DNA of 18,348 nt from Deltaproteobacteria bacterium (GTDB lineage Bacteria > Desulfobacterota > Binatia > UBA9968). Within the stretch, counting starts at the first letter, position 1; each line of letters starts with the position of its first letter. Location: positions 1-18,348 of the forward strand of contig JAHFAP010000032.1 in NCBI GenBank assembly GCA_023250495.1. Reading direction: 5' to 3'. The translations under genes were made by a program, and so were the position numbers. Below the pieces are notes generated by a model. That model was not told where the DNA came from. It made no database searches and was given only the letters and a program-made list of their open reading frames with translations. Of this stretch, positions 6,467-13,419 are shown one piece after another.

Positions 6467-7185
6467 GCCAGCTTCAGGCGGAGAGCGTAACGAAGTCCTA
6501 CAGCGGGCGCCGAGTCGTCGATGGGGTGAACCTCGACGTGAACGGGGGCGAGGTGGTTGGACTGCTGGGGCCCAACGGAGCGGGAAAAACCACGACCTTT
6601 CACATGATGGTCGGACTGGTCCATCCGGATCACGGAAAAGTTCTCTTGAACGGGGAAGATCTGACGCCCATGCCGATCTATCAGCGCGCGCGCGCCGGGC
6701 TCAGCTATCTGCCTCAGGAGTCGTCGGTTTTTCGCCGGCTCACCGTAGAGAAAAATCTCCTGGCGATCCTCGAGACCCTTGATTTAAGCGAAGAAGAGCA
6801 AAAAGAGCGCGCCGAGCGGCTGATGCGGATGCTCGGCGTCTTCGAGCTCGCAAAGCAAAGGGCCGTCACGCTTTCCGGCGGAGAGCGGCGCAGAGTGGAA
6901 ATCGCTCGGGCCCTGGTCCTCGCGCCGTTTTTCATCCTGCTGGATGAGCCCTTCACCGGCATCGACCCCATCGCGGTCGGCGAGATCCAGAAAATCATCC
7001 ACAAGCTGAGCACGAGCGGCATCGGCGTGCTGATCACCGACCACAATGTGCGCGAAACTTTGGGCATCTGCGACCGTGCCTATATCATCAACGAAGGGCT
7101 GGTCCTGGAAGAAGGGAGTCCGGAGAAGATCGCCACCAGTCCCAACGCCCGCAAGGTCTACCTCGGCGAAGGTTTTAGGCTCTAG
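6463..7185 (+). CDS. lptB: LPS export ABC transporter ATP-binding protein LptB
   Basis: LptB is the cytoplasmic ATPase that, as a dimer with LptF and LptG, extracts LPS from the inner membrane. The 240-residue product is a complete ABC domain: Walker A GPNGAGKT (36-43), Q-loop YLPQESSVFRRLTVEKN (82-98), signature LSGGE (137-141), Walker B FILLDE with catalytic Glu162, and switch His194 in TDHNVRE. The FTGIDP segment after Walker B and the SSVFRRLTVEKN Q-loop are characteristic of LptB rather than of the related branched-chain amino acid transporter LivF/LivG. lptF and lptG are absent from the window and are presumably elsewhere, as in many bacteria. It overlaps lptA by 4 nt, and rpoN begins 2 nt after its stop. 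Confidence 0.96.
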   Translation: MSQLQAESVTKSYSGRRVVDGVNLDVNGGEVVGLLGPNGAGKTTTFHMMVGLVHPDHGKVLLNGEDLTPMPIYQRARAGLSYLPQESSVFRRLTVEKNLLAILETLDLSEEEQKERAERLMRMLGVFELAKQRAVTLSGGERRRVEIARALVLAPFFILLDEPFTGIDPIAVGEIQKIIHKLSTSGIGVLITDHNVRETLGICDRAYIINEGLVLEEGSPEKIATSPNARKVYLGEGFRL

Positions 7186-7187
7186 TC

Positions 7188-8660
7188 ATGGCGCTGGGTC
7201 TCAGACAGGAACAAAGACTCGCCCAGCAGCTGGTCATGACTCCCCAGTTGCAGCAGGCGATCAAGCTGCTCCAGCTATCGCGCATCGAACTCGAGGAGAT
7301 GATCTCTCAGGAGCTACAGGAAAATCCGACGCTGGAGGAGAGCCCGGTCGGGGAGCAGCAGGACAGCCAGCAGCCGAAGCCCGAAGAGGAGCTTCCAGAG
7401 AAGATGGCGCCGCCCGAGCCGGTGCGCGAGCCTTCGGCTGCGGACAGGATCGGCACCCTGGACTGGCAAGAGTATCTCGACACACATTCCAATTCTCTCC
7501 ACGGCTCGCTGACGGCAGAGGCGGCCGGAGATGAAGACGAAGGTCCGCCTTCGTGGGAAAATACCCTCACCAAGAAGACCTCCCTCGAAGACCACCTGGT
7601 CTGGCAATTGCGCCTTTCAAGGCTCACCGAGCGCGAAGAAAAGATCGGCCTTTACATCATTGGCAACTTGCAGGAGAACGGCTACCTGGCGCTCCCCCTC
7701 GAAGAGGTCTGCCAAGCCACCGGCGGCACGCTGGACGAGGCAGAGGGGGTGCTAAAGAAGATCCAGTTTTTCGATCCCCCGGGAGTGGCTGCGCGGGACC
7801 TGAGAGAGTGTTTGTTAATCCAGCTCGAGAACCTCGGCCTTAGCGCCAGCGTAGCGGCGCGCATTGTCTCGGACCACCTGGCGCAACTGGAGGGAAAACG
7901 GTACGAGAAACTCGCCCACGAACTCGGCGTCTCCATGGATGAGGTCATTACGGCGTCTCACCTGATCGCCTCGCTGGAGCCGCGGCCGGCGCGGGGATTT
8001 GAAGAGGAAGAGATCCGCACCATCATACCGGATGTTTCGGTGGAAAAGATCGACGACGAGTACCTGGTATCTCTCAACGACGAAGGGCTCCCCCGCCTCC
8101 GGGTCAGCTCCCTCTACCGCCGCATGGCGGGGCAGGCAGGAAAGGAGGAAGAGGAAGCCCGCCAGTACCTCCAGGAAAAGGTGCGCGCGGCCACCTGGCT
8201 GATTAAGAGCATCCACCAGCGGCAGCAGACCCTCTACCGCGTGACCCAAAGCATCTTCAAGTTCCAGCGCGATTTTCTGGAAAAGGGGGTCAGCCAGCTC
8301 AGGCCTATGGTGCTCAAGGATGTGGCTCAGGATATCGGGATGCATGAGTCCACCGTGAGCCGGGCTACTGCCAACAAGTATGTGCATACGTCGCATGGAC
8401 TGTTTGAGCTAAAATATTTTTTCCAAAGCGGGCTCAAATCGGGCAACGGAGAGGACGTCGCTTCCGAGAGCGTCAAGGACAAGATCCGCGGCATTGTCTC
8501 CTCGGAGGATCCCAGAAGGCCCTACAGCGACCAGTACATCGCGCGGCTTCTAACCCAAGAGGCCATCGGCATCGCGCGCCGCACCGTGGCCAAGTACCGC
8601 GAGGCGATGGGAATCCTTCCCTCTTCGAAGCGGCGGCAACCCTATCTTCGCAAGCAATAA
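7188..8660 (+). CDS. rpoN: RNA polymerase sigma-54 factor
   Basis: RpoN directs RNA polymerase to -24/-12 promoters that need an AAA+ activator, commonly for nitrogen, motility and envelope functions. At 490 residues it has the full domain order. Region I (1-50) is glutamine- and leucine-rich, with LRQEQRLAQQLVMTPQLQQA, and mediates activator response. Region II (about 55-115) is acidic and Pro/Glu-rich. The core-binding region (about 120-310) comes next, then a helix-turn-helix near 375-400 (LKDVAQDIGMHESTVSRAT) and the RpoN box ARRTVAKYRE (463-472), which reads the -24 element and is perfect here. The lptB-rpoN-hpf-ptsN order is widely conserved in proteobacteria. rpoN starts 2 nt after lptB, so it is probably co-transcribed with the LPS genes. 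No clear -24/-12 promoter was found in the window. Confidence 0.98.
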   Translation: MALGLRQEQRLAQQLVMTPQLQQAIKLLQLSRIELEEMISQELQENPTLEESPVGEQQDSQQPKPEEELPEKMAPPEPVREPSAADRIGTLDWQEYLDTHSNSLHGSLTAEAAGDEDEGPPSWENTLTKKTSLEDHLVWQLRLSRLTEREEKIGLYIIGNLQENGYLALPLEEVCQATGGTLDEAEGVLKKIQFFDPPGVAARDLRECLLIQLENLGLSASVAARIVSDHLAQLEGKRYEKLAHELGVSMDEVITASHLIASLEPRPARGFEEEEIRTIIPDVSVEKIDDEYLVSLNDEGLPRLRVSSLYRRMAGQAGKEEEEARQYLQEKVRAATWLIKSIHQRQQTLYRVTQSIFKFQRDFLEKGVSQLRPMVLKDVAQDIGMHESTVSRATANKYVHTSHGLFELKYFFQSGLKSGNGEDVASESVKDKIRGIVSSEDPRRPYSDQYIARLLTQEAIGIARRTVAKYREAMGILPSSKRRQPYLRKQ

Positions 8661-8678
8661 CCCCAGAGAAGAAGCCCC

Positions 8679-8996
8679 ATGACAGACGTAAAAGTTTCCG
8701 TCACCTTCCGCCACACACAGCCGACGGATGCTTTGAAGCGCTATGCGGAAGAGAAGCTCAGCAAAATCGGCAAATACTTTTACCGTCCTTTGGAAGCCCA
8801 CGTGGTCCTCTCTGTGGACTCCAGGGACCGGCAACTGGCCGAAGTCACGCTACAGGCCCGCGGCATGACGATCCACGGACGGGAGCAAACCGAGGATCTC
8901 TACTCGGCCATTGACTTGGTGATGGACAAAGTTGAGCAGCAGATCCGAAAGTACAAGACCAAAACGAGGCTCAAAAGGAGAAGGGTGAAAACTTGA
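8679..8996 (+). CDS. hpf: Ribosome hibernation-promoting factor, short form
   Basis: HPF binds the decoding centre of the 30S subunit in slow growth and promotes inactive 100S ribosome dimers. The 105-residue product is the short form, without the C-terminal dimerisation domain of long HPF. It has the beta-alpha-beta-beta-beta-alpha pattern of the family: VKVSVTFRHTQPTDALKRY, AEEKLSKIGKYF, then AHVVLSVDSR and MTIHGREQTEDLYSAIDLVMDKVEQQIRKYKTK, ending in a run of basic residues that contact rRNA. The DLYSAID helix is a family hallmark. The gene follows rpoN by 18 nt, with GAGAAGAAG upstream as a plausible ribosome-binding site, and overlaps ptsN by 4 nt. Confidence 0.94.
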   Translation: MTDVKVSVTFRHTQPTDALKRYAEEKLSKIGKYFYRPLEAHVVLSVDSRDRQLAEVTLQARGMTIHGREQTEDLYSAIDLVMDKVEQQIRKYKTKTRLKRRRVKT

Positions 8997-9454
8997 AGAT
9001 CACCGATTTTTTGGACGCCGCCAGGATTATCCCCAACCTCAAGGGCAAGGACAAGAGAGCAGTGCTTAAAGAGACGGCAGATTGGCTGGCCTCCCAGGAC
9101 CAGTCCTTGGATGCTCAGAAGTTGTTTGAAACTCTGCTCGAAAGGGAAAAGATCAGTAGCACCGCGATTGGCGAGGGGGTAGCGATACCCCACGGAAAAA
9201 TGCCCGGTCTCCGAAAGGTCTCAGGGATCTTTGCCCGCAGTTCTCAGGGCGTGGACTTCGATTCCGTAGATAAAGGCGTGACCTATCTTTTTTTCGTCCT
9301 CATAGCGCCGGAAGATTCGGCGGCGGATCATCTCAAGGCCCTGGCACGAATCTCCCGCTTGCTCAAAGACAGCTCGTTTCGCGCCCGGCTCATGGAGGGA
9401 AAGACGCGAGAAGAAATCTTCAACGTGATCAAAGAGGAAGATCAAAAATTTTAG
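8993..9454 (+). CDS. ptsN: Nitrogen PTS EIIA component (EIIA-Ntr)
   Basis: EIIA-Ntr is the terminal phosphate acceptor of the regulatory nitrogen PTS, which adjusts potassium transport, envelope stress and nitrogen/carbon balance by protein contacts rather than sugar uptake. The 153-residue product is a single PTS EIIA type-2 domain. The phosphorylated histidine is His67 in GEGVAIPHGKMPGL, comparable to His73 of E. coli PtsN. The start is taken as TTG 8993, which overlaps the hpf stop (TTGA); AAGGAG at 8975-8980 and AAGGG at 8981-8985 lie upstream. The first residues MKITDFLDAARIIPNLKGKDK fit the family and would be lost with a later start. Its phosphate donor HPr lies two genes downstream; no enzyme I or HPr kinase is in the window. 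Confidence 0.93.
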   Translation: MKITDFLDAARIIPNLKGKDKRAVLKETADWLASQDQSLDAQKLFETLLEREKISSTAIGEGVAIPHGKMPGLRKVSGIFARSSQGVDFDSVDKGVTYLFFVLIAPEDSAADHLKALARISRLLKDSSFRARLMEGKTREEIFNVIKEEDQKF

Positions 9455-9461
9455 CCAGAAA

Positions 9462-9538
9462 AGCGGTCAGCAATCAGCCATCAGCCCGCAAAAGGAGTTT
9501 CCGGGTTTCTCGAAGCTGACCGCTGATAGCTGACGGCT
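9462..9538. repeat. Inverted arrays of a 7-nt repeat (GCTGAnn) between ptsN and rapZ
   Basis: The left arm (9465-9485) reads GGTCAGC AATCAGC CATCAGC; the right arm (9515-9542) reads GCTGACC GCTGATA GCTGACG GCTGAAA. The two arms are inverted relative to each other and could pair over 24 nt (9462-9485 with 9515-9538) with four mismatches, leaving a 29-nt loop. No T-run follows, so it is not a Rho-independent terminator. It may fold in RNA and affect the ptsN-rapZ transcript, or be a dispersed non-coding repeat family of this genome. Confidence 0.7.
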
Positions 9539-9553
9539 GAAAGCTTATTCTTC

Positions 9554-10420
9554 ATGGCTGAACGTTTGGATATCGTCGTTGTGACCGGACTTTCCGGTTC
9601 AGGAAAGAGCGTTGCGATCCGGGCGCTCGAGGACAGGGGTTTCTTCTGCATCGACAATCTTCCGGTCGCCTTGATCCCTAAGTTTATCGAGCTGTGCCTG
9701 GGATACGGCGAGGGGATCAAGCGGATCGCTTTAGGCATCGATCTGAGAGAAGGCCTTTTCCTTCAATCCTGGCCTGAGGTCCTGGCCGATCTGCGGGCCG
9801 TCGGACACCACGTGGAGGTCCTGTTTCTGGACGCGGCCGACGAAGTGCTGCTGCGCCGCTTCAGTGAGACCCGCCGCCCGCATCCGCTGGCTGGCGATGG
9901 CCCGGTCCAGGAGGGAATCGCCCGCGAGCGCAAGGCTTTGGAAGGGATGCGGGCCTTAGCCGACAAAGTGATTGAAACCAGCCAATTCAACGTCCACGAA
10001 CTCAAGAAAGAGGTGGAGGAACAGTACAGTCAGAGTGTGAGTCCTCGCAAGATGAACCTATTCCTCACCTCGTTCGGCTACAAATATGGCATTCCCCCCG
10101 ACGCCGACATGATCTTCGACGTCCGCTTTCTTCCCAACCCATTTTTTGTTGATGAACTGAGGGGCAAGAAGGGGCTGGAGCCCGACGTGGAAGAGTTTGT
10201 CCTCCAGCACGAGGAGACCCACGGTTTTCTCGACCGGCTTTACGCGCTGCTGGAATTCACCTTGCCCCAGTATGTGCGGGAGGGAAAGACCAGTTTGACT
10301 TTGGCCCTCGGCTGCACCGGGGGAAAGCACCGTTCCGTGGTCTTGGTGGAGGAGTTGAAGAGGAGGCTCAATGGGGAGCAATTTCGCATCCACGTGAAGC
10401 ATCGAGACATTGAAAAATGA
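9554..10420 (+). CDS. rapZ: RNase adapter protein RapZ (P-loop, YvcJ/YhbJ family)
   Basis: In E. coli RapZ binds glucosamine-6-phosphate and delivers the small RNA GlmZ to RNase E, tuning amino-sugar synthesis for cell wall and LPS; it also hydrolyses GTP/ATP. Whether it acts on an sRNA in this organism is unknown. The 288-residue product has the P-loop GLSGSGKS (12-19) followed by the typical ALEDRGFFCIDNLPVALIP, the LRRFSETRRPHPL segment (about 96-108), RFLPNPFFVDELR, and the C-terminal signature GCTGGKHRSV (253-262). Length matches E. coli RapZ (284). There is no clear ribosome-binding site, and the start sits 11 nt downstream of a repeat array. ptsN upstream and HPr downstream match the common proteobacterial order; HPr kinase, often found here in deltaproteobacteria, is missing. 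Confidence 0.94.
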   Translation: MAERLDIVVVTGLSGSGKSVAIRALEDRGFFCIDNLPVALIPKFIELCLGYGEGIKRIALGIDLREGLFLQSWPEVLADLRAVGHHVEVLFLDAADEVLLRRFSETRRPHPLAGDGPVQEGIARERKALEGMRALADKVIETSQFNVHELKKEVEEQYSQSVSPRKMNLFLTSFGYKYGIPPDADMIFDVRFLPNPFFVDELRGKKGLEPDVEEFVLQHEETHGFLDRLYALLEFTLPQYVREGKTSLTLALGCTGGKHRSVVLVEELKRRLNGEQFRIHVKHRDIEK

Positions 10421-10424
10421 AGCG

Positions 10425-10700
10425 ATGGACAAAGTAGAAAAAAACATTGAGATCAAGAACAAGCTCGGCCTGCACGCCCGGGCCGCGGCCCTTTTGGTTC
10501 AAACGGTCAATCGCTTTGAGGCTGAGGTCAAGATATCCAAAGATGGTCAAGTGGTGAACGCGAGGAGCATTATGGGGGTGCTCACCCTGGCGGCTACTCA
10601 GGGGAGCAGCATCCACGTCGAGGCGAGGGGGAAAGACGCCGAGGAGGCCGTGCGCGCCGTCGAAAAACTCATCGAGAAGAAATTTTTTGAGAGCGAGTAA
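10425..10700 (+). CDS. HPr family phosphocarrier protein
   Basis: HPr carries phosphate from enzyme I to EIIA proteins; next to ptsN it is probably the donor for EIIA-Ntr (an NPr-like role). Started at ATG 10425, the product has 91 residues, matching the usual 85-92. The phosphorylated His17 sits in KLGLHARAAALLV, and Ser48 in ARSIMGVLTLA corresponds to the regulatory Ser46 of Gram-positive HPr. The C-terminal helix KDAEEAVRAVEKLIEKKF is standard. A TTG at 10410, inside rapZ, would add five residues (MKNEA); ATG 10425 is preferred because it gives normal length and lies 4 nt after the rapZ stop. Neither start has a strong ribosome-binding site, suggesting coupling to rapZ. Symbol left blank because ptsH and ptsO cannot be told apart here. 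Confidence 0.92.
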   Translation: MDKVEKNIEIKNKLGLHARAAALLVQTVNRFEAEVKISKDGQVVNARSIMGVLTLAATQGSSIHVEARGKDAEEAVRAVEKLIEKKFFESE

Positions 10701-10702
10701 CC

Positions 10703-10731
10703 TTGATTCCCGCCCGCTTCTCCGATATACA
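10703..10731 (+). promoter_or_regulatory. Candidate promoter for metK
   Basis: TTGATT (10703-10708) and TATACA (10726-10731) are separated by 17 bp, each matching four of six consensus bases. Transcription would start near 10738 with a leader of about 40 nt. The 77-nt gap separates genes of unrelated function, so an independent metK promoter is reasonable. The leader is too short for a SAM riboswitch. Confidence 0.4.
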
Positions 10732-10777
10732 AGGCAGATTCGATTTTGTTCCGGCGATGTTGCGGGAGGTACGCTAA

Positions 10778-11956
10778 ATGGCAGCCAAAGATTTTCTCTT
10801 TACCTCGGAGTCCGTTTCCGAAGGTCATCCGGACAAGATGTGCGATCAGATCTCTGACGCGATTCTCGACGCCCATTTGAGCGGAGATCCCGACAGCCGC
10901 GTCGCTTGTGAGACTCTTACGAAGACCGGCATGGTGGTCGTCGCCGGGGAGATCACCAGCAAAGCTAAAGTTAGCTATAACGAAATCGTTCGAGAAGTCG
11001 TCCGCGAAATCGGCTATACCGACTCGGCGCTCGGCTTTGACGGCAACACCTGCGCGATCATCACCGCCGTAGAGCGCCAATCGCCGGACATCTCTCAGGG
11101 CGTCACCGAGGGAGAAGGACTGTACAAGGAGCAGGGCGCCGGGGATCAAGGGATGATGTTTGGCTATGCCTGCGATGACACGCCTGAGCTGATGCCTTTC
11201 CCTATCCAGATGGCCCACAGCCTGGTGAAATATCTGGCCAAGATCCGAAAAGGCGGTGAAGCCCCTTTTATCAGGCCTGACAGCAAATCTCAGGTGACCG
11301 TGGAATATCGAGACGGCAGACCCGCGCGGGTAACGAGCGTCGTGATCTCGACGCAGCACGCTCCCGATGTAGAATACAAGAAACTCAAGGAGACGGTCAT
11401 CGACGGCGTGATCCGTGCTGTCATCCCCGCCGATTATGTCGACAAGAGCACCGTATATCACGTCAACCCCACGGGCCGGTTCGTCGTGGGCGGACCCCAG
11501 GGCGACTGCGGCCTCACGGGCCGGAAAATTATTGTGGACAGTTACGGCGGCATGGGACGCCATGGCGGCGGCGCCTTCTCGGGAAAGGACCCTTCAAAAG
11601 TGGATCGCAGCGCCGCTTATATGGCCCGCTACATCGCCAAGAACATCGTCGCGGCCAAGCTCGCTCGCAAATGCGAGGTCCAGCTGGCCTACGTGATTGG
11701 CGTTGCCGAGCCTGTCTCCATAGCCGTCGATACCTTCGATACCGGAGCGATCCCCGAAAAAGAGCTGGCTCGGATCATCCGGGAGATCTTCAGTCTCACA
11801 CCCAAAGCCATCATCCAGACTCTCGACCTAAAACGACCGATCTACCGCGCGACCGCCTCCTACGGCCACTTTGGACGCGCTCCCGAGAACGGCTACTTCA
11901 CCTGGGAGAAAACCGACCGGGTCGAGGCATTAAAAAAAGCCGCGGCGAAGGTATAA
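10778..11956 (+). CDS. metK: S-adenosylmethionine synthetase
   Basis: MetK makes S-adenosylmethionine from methionine and ATP, cleaving the triphosphate; it is a cytoplasmic tetramer requiring Mg and K ions. The 392-residue product is of normal length and has all family signatures: SESVSEGHPDKMCDQISDAILD with catalytic His17, GAGDQGMMFGYAC in the first third, and the P-loop-like GGGAFSGKDPSKVDRSAAY from residue 263. The C-terminal half (YVIGVAEPVSIAVDTF and YRATASYGHFGR) is equally conserved. A strong ribosome-binding site GGGAGG (10764-10769) lies 8 nt before the ATG. ahcY follows after 31 nt, so the genes for making SAM and for clearing its product SAH are paired, an arrangement seen in many bacteria. 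Confidence 0.98.
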   Translation: MAAKDFLFTSESVSEGHPDKMCDQISDAILDAHLSGDPDSRVACETLTKTGMVVVAGEITSKAKVSYNEIVREVVREIGYTDSALGFDGNTCAIITAVERQSPDISQGVTEGEGLYKEQGAGDQGMMFGYACDDTPELMPFPIQMAHSLVKYLAKIRKGGEAPFIRPDSKSQVTVEYRDGRPARVTSVVISTQHAPDVEYKKLKETVIDGVIRAVIPADYVDKSTVYHVNPTGRFVVGGPQGDCGLTGRKIIVDSYGGMGRHGGGAFSGKDPSKVDRSAAYMARYIAKNIVAAKLARKCEVQLAYVIGVAEPVSIAVDTFDTGAIPEKELARIIREIFSLTPKAIIQTLDLKRPIYRATASYGHFGRAPENGYFTWEKTDRVEALKKAAAKV

Positions 11957-11987
11957 GCAGGGTTCGGGTGGCGAAGAGGCTGCAATC

Positions 11988-13256
11988 GTGGCAGGAAAAA
12001 AATATCACGTTCGGGACCTTGCTTTGGCCCAGCACGGAAGAAAGCGCATTCTCTGGGCCGACCAGGATATGCCGGTCCTACGGAAAGTGCGCGAGCGCTT
12101 CCGCAAAGAAAAGCCTTTTCGAGGACTCCGCTTCTCGGCTTGCCTTCACGTCACGGCAGAAACTGCCAACTTGGTTCAGACCCTAAGGGCCGGCGGAGCC
12201 GAAGTCGTCCTCTGCGCGTCCAACCCGCTGTCGACCCAGGACGATGTGGCCGCTGCCTTGGTCAAGCACGACCGGATTCCGGTCTTCGCCATCAAAGGAG
12301 AGGATCACAAGATCTACTATCGCCATCTCCGGGCTGCGCTGGATCATGCGCCGGTCATCACCATGGACGATGGCGCTGATCTGGTCTCCATGCTCCACAA
12401 AGATTACTCCCACCTCGCATCCAGAATGATCGCCAGCATGGAAGAAACCACGACAGGCGTCATTCGGTTGCGCGCCTTGGCCGCTGAGAAAAGGCTTAGG
12501 ATCCCAGTGATCGCCGTGAATGACGCGAGCACCAAACATCTCTTCGACAACCGCTATGGCACAGGGCAATCGACGATTGACGGGATTATTAGAGCCACAG
12601 ATATCCTCTTGGCCGGCAAAAGAGTCGTGGTGGCGGGCTATGGATGGTGCGGCAAGGGTGTCGCCTCGCGCGCGCGAGGCATGGGGTCTAAGGTCATTGT
12701 GACCGAAGTGGATGCTATTCGCGCCCTCGAGGCAGCCATGGATGGATTTGAAGTGATGACGATGAAAGAGGCGGCCAAGGCCGGCGATCTCTTCATTACT
12801 TTGACCGGTGACATGCACGTGATCGGCAAAGAGCATCTAAGACTCCTAAAAGATGGAGCTGTGATCTGCAACTCGGGCCATTTCGATATCGAGATCGACA
12901 TCAAGGCCTTGAAGCAGATGGCGGTAAAGGAAGAAAAGAACGTGCGCAACTTCGTCGACGCCTATACTTTGCCTGGGGGAAAAAAGATTTTCTTGCTGGG
13001 CGAAGGGAGACTCGTCAATCTCGCCGCAGCCGAGGGCCATCCAGCCTCTGTGATGGACATGAGCTTTGCCACTCAGGCGTTGGCATCCGAGTGGGCAGTG
13101 AAGAATCGCAGGAAACTCACGCCCCAAGTTTACGATGTCCCCAAGGCGGTGGAAGATTGGGTTGCGAGTCTCAAGCTCTCCAGCATGGGAATCCACATCG
13201 ACCGGCTCACTCAAGAACAGCAGACCTATCTCTCCTCCTGGAACATCGGCACCTAA
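11988..13256 (+). CDS. ahcY: Adenosylhomocysteinase (S-adenosylhomocysteine hydrolase)
   Basis: AhcY reversibly splits S-adenosylhomocysteine, the inhibitory by-product of SAM-dependent methylation, into adenosine and homocysteine using bound NAD. The 422-residue product is the shorter form, lacking the roughly 40-residue insertion found in many proteobacterial enzymes. Key segments include LHVTAETA with His54, SNPLSTQDDVAAAL (79-92), MDDGADLV (126-133), EETTTGVIRL (152-161), NDASTKHLFDNRYGTGQS (178-195) with Lys183 and Asp187, and the NAD loop GYGWCGKG (217-224). GHPASVMDMSFATQAL near the C-terminus is also typical. The start is GTG 11988, giving MAGKKYHVRDLALA; a weak AGAGG lies upstream. 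It is likely co-transcribed with metK. Confidence 0.96.
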   Translation: MAGKKYHVRDLALAQHGRKRILWADQDMPVLRKVRERFRKEKPFRGLRFSACLHVTAETANLVQTLRAGGAEVVLCASNPLSTQDDVAAALVKHDRIPVFAIKGEDHKIYYRHLRAALDHAPVITMDDGADLVSMLHKDYSHLASRMIASMEETTTGVIRLRALAAEKRLRIPVIAVNDASTKHLFDNRYGTGQSTIDGIIRATDILLAGKRVVVAGYGWCGKGVASRARGMGSKVIVTEVDAIRALEAAMDGFEVMTMKEAAKAGDLFITLTGDMHVIGKEHLRLLKDGAVICNSGHFDIEIDIKALKQMAVKEEKNVRNFVDAYTLPGGKKIFLLGEGRLVNLAAAEGHPASVMDMSFATQALASEWAVKNRRKLTPQVYDVPKAVEDWVASLKLSSMGIHIDRLTQEQQTYLSSWNIGT

Positions 13257-13263
13257 AACAGTG

Positions 13264-13291
13264 TTGAGTTATGAGTGCTGAGTTTTGAGTT
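13264..13291. repeat. Four tandem 7-nt units (nTGAGTn)
   Basis: Four contiguous heptamers read TTGAGTT, ATGAGTG, CTGAGTT and TTGAGTT. They begin 7 nt after the ahcY stop. The 7-nt period matches that of the unrelated GCTGAnn array at 9462-9542. There is no coding frame or clear hairpin. Confidence 0.7.
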
Positions 13292-13304
13292 TCCAACAAA
13301 CCTC

Positions 13305-13343
13305 TTCAACCCTTCAACCCTGTAACCCTTAAACCCTTTGACC
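13305..13343. repeat. Tandem 8-nt repeat (TTCAACCC-like)
   Basis: Five consecutive units read TTCAACCC, TTCAACCC, TGTAACCC, TTAAACCC and the 7-nt TTTGACC. The first two are identical and later ones decay. The array lies between the heptamer array after ahcY and the candidate promoter of the cupin gene. Its C-rich/A-rich strand bias is unlike flanking coding DNA. Confidence 0.7.
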
Positions 13344-13374
13344 TTGACGCCGGCATGATCGCCAGACTAATAAT
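13344..13374 (+). promoter_or_regulatory. Candidate promoter of the cupin-propeller-VOC cassette
   Basis: TTGACG (13344-13349, five of six) precedes AATAAT (13369-13374, five of six) with a 19-bp spacer, longer than the optimum. It would place the start near 13381 with a leader of about 39 nt. The gap after ahcY and the strong ribosome-binding site at 13408 suggest a separate transcription unit begins here. Confidence 0.3.
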
Positions 13375-13407
13375 AGACAGCTTTAAGCCCGAATATTCTA
13401 ACCCCGC

Positions 13408-13414
13408 AAGGAGG
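13408..13414 (+). promoter_or_regulatory. Strong ribosome-binding site of the cupin gene
   Basis: AAGGAGG lies 5 nt before ATG 13420. It is the best Shine-Dalgarno match in the window and fixes the start of the gene, suggesting efficient expression. Confidence 0.75.
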
Positions 13415-13419
13415 TCGCT

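Noticed and set aside
9342..9362. TGGCAC...TTGC resembling a sigma-54 promoter inside ptsN
   Set aside because: The GG and GC elements are too far apart for the fixed -24/-12 spacing, and the match lies within coding sequence.
9462..9538. Inverted repeat as a Rho-independent terminator after ptsN
   Set aside because: No T-run follows, the loop is 29 nt, and both arms are better described as phased heptamer arrays.
10410..10424. TTG 10410 as start of the HPr gene
   Set aside because: It lies inside rapZ and adds five non-family residues; ATG 10425 gives normal HPr length.
10701..10777. Possible SAM riboswitch before metK
   Set aside because: The gap is only 77 nt and the predicted leader about 40 nt; no conserved SAM-riboswitch helices or terminator were seen.
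10598..11563. Long open frame on the minus strand across metK (321 codons)
   Set aside because: It lies antisense to the fully conserved metK, has no family motifs, and reflects the codon bias of the real gene. Similar long minus-strand frames over kdsD (3748-4557) and rpoN (7815-8396) were dropped for the same reason.
11957..11987. Possible SAH riboswitch before ahcY
   Set aside because: The 31-nt gap is too short for the aptamer.
13264..13343. Short phased repeats as a CRISPR array
   Set aside because: Units are 7-8 nt, contiguous and without unique spacers; no cas genes are present.
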